From: Lachnospiraceae bacterium UBA7050 | Lineage (GTDB): Bacteria; Bacillota; Clostridia; Lachnospirales; Lachnospiraceae | Length of the DNA: 32,739 nucleotides | Assembly: GCA_002493905.1 (NCBI GenBank) | Contig: DLAJ01000036.1 | Location: 1 to 32,739, forward strand | Direction: 5' to 3' | Shown: positions 1 through 6,910 of the stretch, in pieces | Numbering within the stretch: the stretch's first letter is position 1 | How the letters are laid out: each line of letters opens with the position of its first letter | Notes under the pieces: generated by a model | Databases searched by the model: none | What the model saw: the letters and a program-made list of their open reading frames with translations, nothing else | What the model was told of the DNA's origin: nothing | Program-made: the position numbers and the translations under genes

Positions 1-40
1 TGGAAGTTACCTTTTCATTTCACCTCTTGCCAAAACGCGC

Positions 41-69
41 TTGAGAAAAAAGACGCAAACGCTTATACT
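41..69 (+). promoter_or_regulatory. sigma-A promoter of the LytTR regulator gene
   Basis: TTGAGA (41-46) and TATACT (64-69) are separated by 17 bp. The predicted start site is only about ten bases before the start codon, so the leader is very short. The spacer contains CGCAAACG (54-61), ending two bases before the -10 box. The same octamer sits in the same register in each of the three repeats at 511-608, which suggests a shared regulator site, probably for the LytTR protein itself. Confidence 0.6.
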
Positions 70-86
70 TGACCCGGAGGTGCGGT

Positions 87-518
87 ATGAATGTCACAAT
101 CACGGAACAGGCAGACGATTTACAGGTGGTCATTTCGTGCAGGAAAATAGATGCCGAAGTCTTGCGCCTGAAAAAGTATATCCAATTATTTGACCGGAAG
201 CTGATCGCAAAAAAAGAAGAGGAAAACTGCTTTATCCCATCGTCCGACGTATTGTATTTTGAATCCGTGGACGACCGGACCTTTTTATACACACAGGAGC
301 AGGTATTCGAAATCAAGCAGCGTCTGTATGAACTGGAACTGATTTTTTCAGACAGGGACTTTGTCCGCATTTCCAAATCACAGATCGTCAATCTCCATAA
401 AATCAGTACCTTAAAACCGGAACTGAACCGGACTATTCTGGCAACCTTATGCAACGGGGAGCAGCTCAGCATATCCAGAAAATATGTGCCGTCGGTTCGT
501 GCAATATTATCTTTATAG
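87..518 (+). CDS. LytTR-domain DNA-binding regulator
   Basis: A 143-residue protein with an N-terminal segment of about 40 residues and a C-terminal LytTR DNA-binding domain. Visible LytTR features are VLYFESVDDRTFLYT, FVRISKSQIVNLHKI and the basic end ISRKYVPSVR. There is no receiver domain, which fits LytTR regulatory systems in which a membrane partner rather than phosphorylation controls activity. The start is ATG 87 with GGAGG at 76-80; a TTG at 69 is in frame but lacks a site. The gene is followed by DUF3021 and DUF7010 membrane proteins, and DUF3021 proteins are a common partner of such regulators. Its stop codon lies inside the first of three tandem promoter-like repeats. The target genes are inferred, not seen. 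Confidence 0.88.
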   Translation: MNVTITEQADDLQVVISCRKIDAEVLRLKKYIQLFDRKLIAKKEEENCFIPSSDVLYFESVDDRTFLYTQEQVFEIKQRLYELELIFSDRDFVRISKSQIVNLHKISTLKPELNRTILATLCNGEQLSISRKYVPSVRAILSL

Positions 519-614
519 GCGTTCCGCAAACGACTAATATTCTCTTTATAGCGTTTCGCAAACGACTAATATTCTCTTTATAGACGTTTCGCAAACGACT
601 AATATTCTCTTTAT
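511..614 (+). repeat. three tandem 32-33 bp promoter/operator-like repeats
   Basis: Units lie at 511-543, 544-575 and 576-608, with a partial fourth (CTTTAT) at 609-614. Each holds TTTATA, a 16-17 bp spacer and TAATAT (535-540, 567-572, 600-605), so each resembles a weak promoter. Each spacer carries CGCAAACG ending two bases before TAATAT; units 2 and 3 contain the dyad CGTTT-cgc-AAACG. The first unit overlaps the LytTR stop codon and the last ends about 23 bases before the DUF3021 start. Confidence 0.8.
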
Positions 615-631
615 CATACGGGGTGAAGGAT

Positions 632-1099
632 ATGAAAAAACGGAAACAGGATTTTATTCAATTTATGATATGGTTTAGAAACGGCACTGCGTTTTGTGTC
701 ACATGGTTCCTGATTCTCCTGCTGGCTCACCATTATTTTTTGAAGATTCAGACGATTTCCACAAAGCGCCTGATCTACTTTCTACTCTGGCTAAGCGGCG
801 GCGTTCTCATTTTTGATCTTTGTTTTACGCGTCTTGTGATACGCAGGTGGGGATTCACCAAAAGGTTGACCCTTTTTATGGGCGCGGTCAGTTTCTATGA
901 ATGTTTCGGTGTCTGCTCTTTTAATCTGTCTGCCGGAGAGGGAACGATCGGGCGGTGGCTGATATTTGCTGCCATCGTTTTTATCCTCTATCTGGCAAGC
1001 ATTGCAATCTATCAGTCCTACAGCAAAAAACAGGGCAGCATTTACACACAGGCATTACGGCAGTATCAGCAGGATCATACGGATCTATTGGGAAAATAA
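632..1099 (+). CDS. DUF3021 family membrane protein
   Basis: A 155-residue integral membrane protein with about four hydrophobic segments (roughly residues 15-35, 45-65, 80-100, 110-130), a short basic N-terminus and a Gln/Tyr-rich cytoplasmic tail. Size, topology and position directly after a LytTR gene match DUF3021 proteins, which in other Firmicutes form a regulator/membrane-partner pair. It likely restrains or senses for the LytTR protein; that role is inference. ATG 632 is preferred; a GTG at 623 is in frame. GGGG (620-623) is the better-placed ribosome binding site, because GAAGGA (625-630) lies only one base from the ATG. The next gene starts 22 bases downstream. Confidence 0.75.
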   Translation: MKKRKQDFIQFMIWFRNGTAFCVTWFLILLLAHHYFLKIQTISTKRLIYFLLWLSGGVLIFDLCFTRLVIRRWGFTKRLTLFMGAVSFYECFGVCSFNLSAGEGTIGRWLIFAAIVFILYLASIAIYQSYSKKQGSIYTQALRQYQQDHTDLLGK

Positions 1100-1121
1100 A
1101 AAAATGAAGGAGAATAGGAAG

Positions 1122-1682
1122 ATGGATCAGAAAGAATTTACTGACTCCGCACTGCGGCAGATGAGAACAGACATTGCACAGGAACAAAAACGCGGGATTC
1201 ACATCATCAGCGCTTCCGTCATCATATGGGCGCTCATCCTTTTAATTCATGCATCCTCCCTGCCGGTACTGCAAAAGAATTTATACACATTTTGTTGTTC
1301 CGCGCCGCTTATCCCACTGGCATATCTCATCTCCAGACGGCTCGGAATTGACTTTCAGGGTAAATCAAACCCGCTCACGGGCTTGGGCATGCTCTTTACA
1401 CTCAATCAGATACTCTATATCCTGATCGCGATGTGGATTTATGCCGCTGTCCCGGATAAAATGCTGATGGTCTATGCCATGATTTTTGGGGCGCATCTGC
1501 TCCCGTACGGCTGGCTGTACTGCTCGAAGGTCTATTATGTTTTCTCGTTGATCGTGACGGTCAGCGTATTCGTCCTGGGACTGAATTGTCCCTCCTCAGC
1601 CGTCGCCGCTTTCATGTTTGTAAACGAAATCATATTTTCCTGCTGTCTCGCAGTTGAAAACAAAACGGCACAAAAAGATTAA
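1122..1682 (+). CDS. DUF7010-like membrane protein
   Basis: A 186-residue protein with a hydrophilic N-terminus of about 25 residues (MDQKEFTDSALRQMRTDIAQ) and about six hydrophobic segments. Layout and size resemble DUF7010 membrane proteins found near LytTR systems; the assignment is from memory of the family. ATG 1122 has AAGGAG at 1107-1112. An earlier ATG at 1104 would place that site inside the gene. It is the third gene of the LytTR operon. Its stop overlaps by four bases with the stop of the convergent acetyltransferase gene, the two sharing a TTAA. No function is known. Confidence 0.65.
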   Translation: MDQKEFTDSALRQMRTDIAQEQKRGIHIISASVIIWALILLIHASSLPVLQKNLYTFCCSAPLIPLAYLISRRLGIDFQGKSNPLTGLGMLFTLNQILYILIAMWIYAAVPDKMLMVYAMIFGAHLLPYGWLYCSKVYYVFSLIVTVSVFVLGLNCPSSAVAAFMFVNEIIFSCCLAVENKTAQKD

Positions 1683-2176
1683 GTCCCTGCAACGCGCCGA
1701 AGCCCCTGATGGTCTAACCCGAAATAGACCCTTCCCGTTTCCTGCCAAGCTTCCTGTCTCCGGTAAAAATCAATCGCTGTCCGGTTCCAGTCAAGGCAGC
1801 TCCACTCCATGCCCGTATAGCCTTCCGCCAGCACCGCCTCTGCAATTTTGGAAAAAAAGCATCTGCCGAGCCCGCGTCCGCGAAATTCCTCTTTCAAAAA
1901 GAAATCCTCCAGATACACAGATCCCGCCGCCGCAAACGAACCGAATACCGGATAATACAGCGCATATCCTGCCGTCTCTTTCTCATATTCGGCAAGCCAT
2001 ACCGCCGCGATCTTTTTCTCAAAAAGCCAGAAATGCAGCTGCTCCTTTGTTCCGGTCACGTCCTGCGGTCTTTTCTCATAAGACGCCAGACCTTTGATCA
2101 GCTCCTGTATCAGCAAAAGGTCCTCTGCCTGCGCCCTGCGTATCGTCATTTTTCTGTCATCCACTTTAATAACCAT
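1679..2176 (-). CDS. GNAT family N-acetyltransferase
   Basis: Transfers an acetyl group from acetyl-CoA to an amine substrate. The domain runs from MTIRRAQAEDLLLIQEL to the end, with the acetyl-CoA loop RGRGLG inside FLKEEFRGRGLGRCFF and the late motif WNRTAIDFYRR. The overall pattern recalls diamine (spermidine/spermine-type) acetyltransferases, but substrate cannot be read from sequence. The start is uncertain: 2176, 2149 (MTIRRA) and 2224 are all in frame and none has a strong binding site. The longest form would add a Cys-rich stretch (MRYCACGSKFAGCEKG). Convergent with the DUF7010 gene. Confidence 0.8.
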   Translation of the reverse strand: MVIKVDDRKMTIRRAQAEDLLLIQELIKGLASYEKRPQDVTGTKEQLHFWLFEKKIAAVWLAEYEKETAGYALYYPVFGSFAAAGSVYLEDFFLKEEFRGRGLGRCFFSKIAEAVLAEGYTGMEWSCLDWNRTAIDFYRRQEAWQETGRVYFGLDHQGLRRVAGT

Positions 2177-2240
2177 GCCTTTCTCACAGCCTGCGAACTT
2201 TGAGCCGCAGGCACAATATCGCAAAGCAGGTGTCTCTTTT

Positions 2241-2423
2241 TCACCCTAACCTTTTTGCAAAATAGTCCACGGTAATCACCGTCCCGTCCGGATAGGTCTC
2301 TTCCGCCCGCTTCACATATTCGGTAAATCCGTAATGCGCATAGATTTTTTTGTTTATTTCTTCTGCGGGCTCCACACCAAGCGTTGCCCTTGTAAACCCC
2401 TTTTCTCTCAGATCGTCCAGCAT
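2241..2423 (-). pseudogene. C-terminal remnant of a second GNAT acetyltransferase
   Basis: The 60-codon frame reads like the last third of a GNAT enzyme: a helix with EKGFTRATLGVEP, then NKKIYAHYGFTEYVK and a closing strand ending YFAKRLG. The N-terminal strands and the acetyl-CoA binding loop are missing. No ribosome binding site precedes its ATG, and the YdeI-like gene ends only 26 bases upstream. It is probably the residue of a deletion that fused the neighbouring gene to the tail of an older acetyltransferase gene. Confidence 0.65.
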
Positions 2424-2449
2424 AAACTGAAATCAGACGTATAAAGCTG

Positions 2450-3022
2450 CTACATCGGTTTTAAGTTCTGATTGAGACGCTCGACCATCCATGCAATCCG
2501 CTTTTCCCGTCCTGCATCCGTCTTTGCATCCAAATAGGCCCGCGTATACGTCTTCTTCACCGACGGGGACATTGCCTGAAAATTTGTGCAGGCCGGCTCG
2601 TAGGGTTTTAATATTTCCAAAACCTGCGCAATCTGGTCCTCCGTGATCTCCTGCGGTTTCGGGGCGTCCCACTGTCCATTTTTTTTGGCCTCCTCTATTT
2701 TTTCCCTGCCATAATCAGTCATAAGCCCCCGCTCTTCCAAGCTTTGCGCCAGTTCCTTATTTTTCTTTGACCATTTGCTTTTCTCTCTGCGCATCGAAAA
2801 ATATTTGATATAGGTCTGATCGTCGATGCTCTGCATCTGTCCGTCTATCCATCCAAAGCAGAGCGCTTCTTCAAGCGCTTCTCCGGCCTTGATTGTTGTG
2901 GGCCCTCCAGCCTTGCCAAACAAAAGCCAGACTCCCTCCTCCGACATACAATGCTCCGAAAGCCAGTTCCTGAATGCTTCCCTGTCCGCGAATTGCATTC
3001 TTCCGTTTATTTTTGCATCCAT
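2450..3022 (-). CDS. YdeI/OmpD-associated family protein
   Basis: A 190-residue soluble protein. Recognised by FRNWLSEHCMSEEGVWLLFGK, the family hallmark EALCFGWIDGQMQSID, YIKYFSMRREKSKWS, and a C-terminal helical part (MSPSVKKTYTRAYLDAK...KRIAWMVERLNQ). Length is typical for the full family. Relatives have been linked to bacteriocin protection or OmpD association in other bacteria, but the biochemical role is unknown and that link should not be assumed in a Gram-positive. A GGAAGGGGG stretch lies about 12 bases before the ATG. It appears to stand alone, with only the GNAT remnant downstream. Confidence 0.8.
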   Translation of the reverse strand: MDAKINGRMQFADREAFRNWLSEHCMSEEGVWLLFGKAGGPTTIKAGEALEEALCFGWIDGQMQSIDDQTYIKYFSMRREKSKWSKKNKELAQSLEERGLMTDYGREKIEEAKKNGQWDAPKPQEITEDQIAQVLEILKPYEPACTNFQAMSPSVKKTYTRAYLDAKTDAGREKRIAWMVERLNQNLKPM

Positions 3023-3105
3023 GCCCTATTTTAGCCCCCTTCCGTATAAGACGCCTGTCTCAATCTACCATTGGCATTGACACTTTGATACGAAGCTGTA
3101 AAGAA

Positions 3106-4035
3106 TTAAAGAACACCTTGCGCTAACAAGTTATCTTTTCCCATACCACATACAAACGGATTGGAATCATAGCAGTGACAAAAATCCAAAAAATCAGACC
3201 GCTGCCTTGAATCCTTCATGATTTTCACAAGTAATTCATTGGGAAGGGTTCTTGCATATGCACCGGGACCTGCCAATTGGATATTTTTTACGCCATGACG
3301 TTTTAAGATGTGTTTCAATTCATCAGGCATAAAGGTATATGTGATACACCAAGGTACACCCCCGTTTTCATACTCGGCAATTTCATCATCACCGCCCATT
3401 AGCCCTTCCTTCCACAACTTCATGGCGGCATCTTTGCTGAAATAAAATGTTTCGACTGCATTTTCCTTATGATCCATACACCATTTCACAAACGGATCAT
3501 CACAATCTGCATCTAATATAAATTGGTTTTTCTGTATCGGATTTGCCAAATACGGCAGGTATCCTAACCGGCTCGACACACTGATCATAATACGTTTGCG
3601 GCATATGCGTATGAGTTCTCCGATAACCTGTTCCTGATTGGGGTAGGTATATGAAACAGGGGCGTCAAAGGAAATCACCATATCAAATGATTTATCTTTG
3701 AAATCACTCAGGTTCTCTAATGCCCCTTTCACAAAGGTTATTCTGTCAAGAACCCCTTCTTTCTCCGCCAATTCTTTTGCTTTATTGATCATAGGCTGTG
3801 AAATATCAAAATGTGTGACTTCACAGCCGTGTTTGGCAAGAAGGATAGAAAATCTGCCACAGCCTGCGCCACCGTCAAACACGGTTTTTATCCCATCTAA
3901 ATGAGCGAGCAGTTCCTTTTCAATATGACTTTTTTGAATAATGTCATCAATAAAGGTTTCCTCACGATGGCTTTCAAGTTCTCCTTTATCCGGCATATTC
4001 CACAAGCGTTCCGCTATTTTTTGGCTGTAATTCAT
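3106..4035 (-). CDS. class I SAM-dependent methyltransferase
   Basis: A 309-residue enzyme with a Rossmann-type methyltransferase core. Motif I is VFDGGAGCGRFS (about 52-63), followed by the acidic strand end EVTHFDIS and the motif IV region FDMVISFDAPVSY. The long C-terminal half carries several Cys and Trp residues (PWCITYTF, FCHCYDSNPFVCGMG) and is not a standard module. The substrate is unknown. The start has TAGGAG nine bases upstream. The coding sequence is more AT-rich than the flanking carbohydrate genes, hinting at acquisition. Confidence 0.8.
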   Translation of the reverse strand: MNYSQKIAERLWNMPDKGELESHREETFIDDIIQKSHIEKELLAHLDGIKTVFDGGAGCGRFSILLAKHGCEVTHFDISQPMINKAKELAEKEGVLDRITFVKGALENLSDFKDKSFDMVISFDAPVSYTYPNQEQVIGELIRICRKRIMISVSSRLGYLPYLANPIQKNQFILDADCDDPFVKWCMDHKENAVETFYFSKDAAMKLWKEGLMGGDDEIAEYENGGVPWCITYTFMPDELKHILKRHGVKNIQLAGPGAYARTLPNELLVKIMKDSRQRSDFLDFCHCYDSNPFVCGMGKDNLLAQGVL

Positions 4036-4135
4036 AGTATCAGTCTCCTATTCTGGCTGGTAATGTCCGACGTATCATGAAACCCTTCCATTTCTACGGT
4101 TTAGAATAACATCCCTTCCTATCACATTCCACCTT

Positions 4136-4164
4136 ACATATTTTTATAAAAAAATAGGAGTCAA
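4136..4164 (-). promoter_or_regulatory. candidate promoter of the methyltransferase gene
   Basis: On the minus strand TTGACT (4164-4159) and ATATGT (4141-4136) are 17 bp apart in a very AT-rich stretch. The -10 match is weak. It would leave a leader of about 95 bases before the start codon at 4035. Confidence 0.35.
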
Positions 4165-4260
4165 TACAAAGAAACGGTGTCCCAAACCAACCAAAACAAA
4201 CCACTGATTTTACACTCTCTGCAGCTTTCCGGCAGATGGGAAGCTGCCGCTGTTAAAAAA

Positions 4261-4566
4261 TCATCCTACTGTACTTCTAGAAAATTTGATAAATTCATAT
4301 GGCAGTCCGATCTCTTCAGAATATTTACGGATTTCTATCTTTTCTTCATCACTCATTTCGTCATAGAAAGGGCGGTCTGATACTTTCCAGTATGTTTTCA
4401 CTTCGTCTATTTTCAATAAATCACCCCATGGGGCAGTATATGATTCTCCGACTTTATATTTCCCAACCTCTTTATATACCCTCGTGGTATAACAATACCC
4501 CAGCTTATTCAAATAATTCTGAATCGACTCATATTCATGTTCAGGAAATGATATTTTTTCAAACAT
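4261..4566 (-). CDS. small protein of unknown function, possibly PUA/ASCH-like
   Basis: A 101-residue soluble protein. The central part (CYTTRVYKEVGKYKVGESYTAPWG, then DLLKIDEVKTYWKV) has the small-barrel look of PUA/ASCH-like domains: a Thr-Arg-Val strand, a KYKVGE turn and a PWG turn. This resemblance is by eye and weak. The C-terminus is acidic and helical (DEMSDEEKIEIRKYSEEIG). The start is supported by GGGAGG about eight bases upstream. GAACATGTTC, a perfect 10-bp palindrome, lies at 4605-4614 in its upstream region and could be an operator. The gene is monocistronic and AT-rich. Confidence 0.5.
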   Translation of the reverse strand: MFEKISFPEHEYESIQNYLNKLGYCYTTRVYKEVGKYKVGESYTAPWGDLLKIDEVKTYWKVSDRPFYDEMSDEEKIEIRKYSEEIGLPYEFIKFSRSTVG

Positions 4567-4867
4567 GCGATAAACCTCCCAGCAATGTAAAACACAAAAT
4601 TATGGAACATGTTCAATACAAAATAATGTTCAATCAAATCCCGATTCGCTGCTATCAAAACATTGAAATTATAGCACACGCCCGGCTGAATCACAATGAT
4701 ATATCCTGCGTCTATCCTGCATCCTTGAATCCTCCTTTTAATCATTCTCCTGAATCAGTTAATTGGGAACGCCCAAATAATTGTAAAATATGTGACGTAC
4801 ACGATCCTTTTCCGGTGTATGATAGTATCAGGTAAGAGACGGCACATGAGGAGAAAGGAAACCCCCT
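4567..4867. other. intergenic region between divergent genes
   Basis: This 301-bp AT-rich gap separates the small unknown gene (-) and the sigma factor gene (+). Apart from the GAACATGTTC palindrome and the sigma-operon promoter candidate nothing convincing was found. Open frames on both strands lack binding sites and family resemblance. Confidence 0.5.
4791..4823 (+). promoter_or_regulatory. candidate promoter of the sigma/anti-sigma operon
   Basis: TGTGACGT (4791-4798) resembles an ECF-type -35 element and TATGAT (4818-4823) follows with about 19 bases between. The long spacing is poor for sigma-A, so autoregulation by the downstream sigma factor is possible. The gene has AGGAGAAAGGA before its ATG. 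Confidence 0.35.
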
Positions 4868-5428
4868 ATGGAGGATGAAAAAATCATTGCGCTTTATTTT
4901 TCCCGCTCGGAAGATGCGATAACCGAAACCGCAAAAAAATACGGCAGATACTGTCATACAATTGCATATCGTATCCTGCAGAACGAGGAGGACAGTGAGG
5001 AATGTGTCAATGATACTTATATGAACGCATGGGACAGCATTCCACCCAGACACCCGGAAAAGCTGCGCACATTTTTGGGGAAGCTGACAAGAAACCTGTC
5101 CCTGCACATTTACGAAAAATACCATGCAGACAAGCGCGGCGCGGGCAGAACCGCTCTGGTGCTGGAGGAACTTCAAAATTGTATTCCTGCTCCGGACTAT
5201 ACCGCCAAAGCCATAGACGACATGGCGCTGAAAGAAGTTCTGAACCGCTTTTTAGCCGGTCTTTCCGCTCCGGCAAGAGTCATGTTTCTCAGGCGCTATT
5301 GGTACTTCGATACAGTTAAGGAAATCGCCGCCGCTTTAGGTGTCAGTGAAAGCAAAGTAAAAATGTCCCTGCTGCGCTCACGCGGCAGGCTGAAACAATA
5401 CTTAGAGAAGGAAGGTGTTACGTTATGA
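4868..5428 (+). CDS. sigma-70 family (ECF-like) RNA polymerase sigma factor
   Basis: A 186-residue protein with the two sigma regions of an ECF-type factor. Region 2 spans about residues 10-75 (YCHTIAYRILQNEEDSEECVNDTYMNAWDSIPP). Region 4 spans about 120-182, with the helix-turn-helix TVKEIAAALGVSESKVKMSLLRSRGRL. It directs RNA polymerase to a dedicated promoter set. The ATGA overlap (5425-5428) with the next gene means translational coupling, typical of sigma/anti-sigma pairs. It lacks the extended C-terminal NTF2-like domain of larger ECF groups. The stimulus and regulon are unknown. Confidence 0.9.
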   Translation: MEDEKIIALYFSRSEDAITETAKKYGRYCHTIAYRILQNEEDSEECVNDTYMNAWDSIPPRHPEKLRTFLGKLTRNLSLHIYEKYHADKRGAGRTALVLEELQNCIPAPDYTAKAIDDMALKEVLNRFLAGLSAPARVMFLRRYWYFDTVKEIAAALGVSESKVKMSLLRSRGRLKQYLEKEGVTL

Positions 5429-6759
5429 AAGAAGAACGCATTCTGAATATATTAGGCGAAATTGACGATTCCTATATCGAAGAAGCCGCGGAGATTTTGC
5501 CGTGCAAACGCACCCGCAAAGATACCCGCAAAAATATCCGCTTTCCCGCGGCCGCCGTGATCGCCGCTGCCGCCCTGTTTGCCTGCATCCGTTTCCTGCC
5601 TGCCGGAACAAATTCCCCCGAAATCAATACTCCGGGCACGGACGGCTTCACTGACCCGTCCGTCAATCTCCCGCCTGCAACGGGTCCTGCCGGTACACCG
5701 GACAATGCCGGAGCGTCAGACAGTCCCACGCCCGACGCCGGTCTTCCCCTCCTTTCTTCCCGCTTCGACACCGAAACCGGCATGGGATTTGAGGGCATGA
5801 TGTATTATGACATTTCCGAAGCAGAAAACGGAAACCCGTGGACGGAGGAACAGAGTTTGAATTTCCTGCCTGTCTATCGAAATCTTGCCTATACGACAGA
5901 TATGGGCGGAATCAGCGTATTTTTAAGTGAGGAAGAAATGCTCGAACTAGCTGAACGGACTGCGGCCGCTCTTGATACGTTAGTGGAAGAAACAACCTGC
6001 CAGCGTATCAGCGATATTACCGAACAGCCCCCCGCCGGGCAAAACGGCACGGAAGCTTACAGCCTGTGTGCGAAAACAGCGCTCGGGGAAATCACGGTTT
6101 ACGGTAACGGTCAGGTCAGGGTTTTCTTTTCGGAACCGGTGACGCTTCCCGATGAATACCGTTTTACCTACTCCCACACAACGGATGCGGAGGCTGCCGA
6201 TGTGCTCCGCTATCTGACCGGACGTTATCAGGACCTCTGTGCATTTAGTCAGACCACATTCTGCACTGGCGGCGACTATACCTACAGCGGCGAACGCACC
6301 CGTTTCTATCAGGCGTACGACAAGAGCGGCGATCTCACGCAGCAGATTCTGAACTATCACTTTAACAATATTTCTTTTTCTCCCGATGATGATGGAAAGC
6401 TGTTCATCATCTGGTTCGGAAATCTGCTGACCGGGACAGAAAAAGTGGGGGATTATCCTTTGATCAGCGTGGAAACTGCCCGTCAGCTCCTCCTAAACGG
6501 CAGCTATATCACGACCGTCCCATCGGAATATCTCGGAGGCGGCACAATTACGGAATCGCAGATTGCCAGAACGGAGCTTGTTTACCGCACCGGCAGTACC
6601 GAAGAGCTGTTCATGCCCTATTACCGGTTTTATGTGGAGCTGACTGATTACAATGCAGATATGGCGGACGGCCTTAGATGCTACGGCGCTTATTATGTAC
6701 CTGCCGTCAGCGGCGAATACCTGTCCGATTTTCCGGTCTGGGACGGACAGTTCAACTGA
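5425..6759 (+). CDS. single-pass membrane protein, probable anti-sigma factor/sensor
   Basis: A 444-residue protein with a cytoplasmic N-terminus of about 38 residues (MKEERILNILGEIDDSYIEEA, then a basic KRTRKDTRKNIR), one membrane helix (about 40-57), and a Pro/Thr/Gly-rich linker to about residue 105. A large extracytoplasmic domain follows, with no recognised family. Short cytoplasmic segments opening 'ILNILGEIDDSYIEEA' are common in clostridial proteins coupled to sigma factors and are thought to hold the sigma at the membrane. No zinc-binding HxxxCxxC motif is present. The function is inferred from the 4-base overlap and topology. Confidence 0.7.
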   Translation: MKEERILNILGEIDDSYIEEAAEILPCKRTRKDTRKNIRFPAAAVIAAAALFACIRFLPAGTNSPEINTPGTDGFTDPSVNLPPATGPAGTPDNAGASDSPTPDAGLPLLSSRFDTETGMGFEGMMYYDISEAENGNPWTEEQSLNFLPVYRNLAYTTDMGGISVFLSEEEMLELAERTAAALDTLVEETTCQRISDITEQPPAGQNGTEAYSLCAKTALGEITVYGNGQVRVFFSEPVTLPDEYRFTYSHTTDAEAADVLRYLTGRYQDLCAFSQTTFCTGGDYTYSGERTRFYQAYDKSGDLTQQILNYHFNNISFSPDDDGKLFIIWFGNLLTGTEKVGDYPLISVETARQLLLNGSYITTVPSEYLGGGTITESQIARTELVYRTGSTEELFMPYYRFYVELTDYNADMADGLRCYGAYYVPAVSGEYLSDFPVWDGQFN

Positions 6760-6789
6760 AAAGACCGACATCAAAAAAGAGAAGTCAGG

Positions 6790-6823
6790 AAAGCCTCCAA
6801 ATCCATACTGACTTGGAGGCTTT
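6790..6823. terminator. bidirectional intrinsic terminator
   Basis: An 11-bp perfect stem, AAAGCCTCCAA (6790-6800) and TTGGAGGCTTT (6813-6823), with a 12-base loop and a T run on both strands. It serves the sigma operon on the plus strand and could serve the hydrolase gene, which ends about 90 bases to the right on the minus strand. Confidence 0.85.
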
Positions 6824-6910
6824 TACTGCTTATTTTACAACGGATATTCGGAGGCAGTAAACGGGATTCCATGCCTTCCGGTTAAAACTTACAATATCAT
6901 TACTTATATC

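Noticed and set aside
511..614. Tandem repeats as a CRISPR array
   Set aside because: The 32-33 bp units are directly adjacent without unique spacers, and no cas genes are nearby. The same applies to the repeats at 29611-29715.
4299..4835. 178-codon plus-strand frame across the small unknown gene
   Set aside because: It runs opposite a better supported gene with a ribosome binding site and has no recognisable domain.
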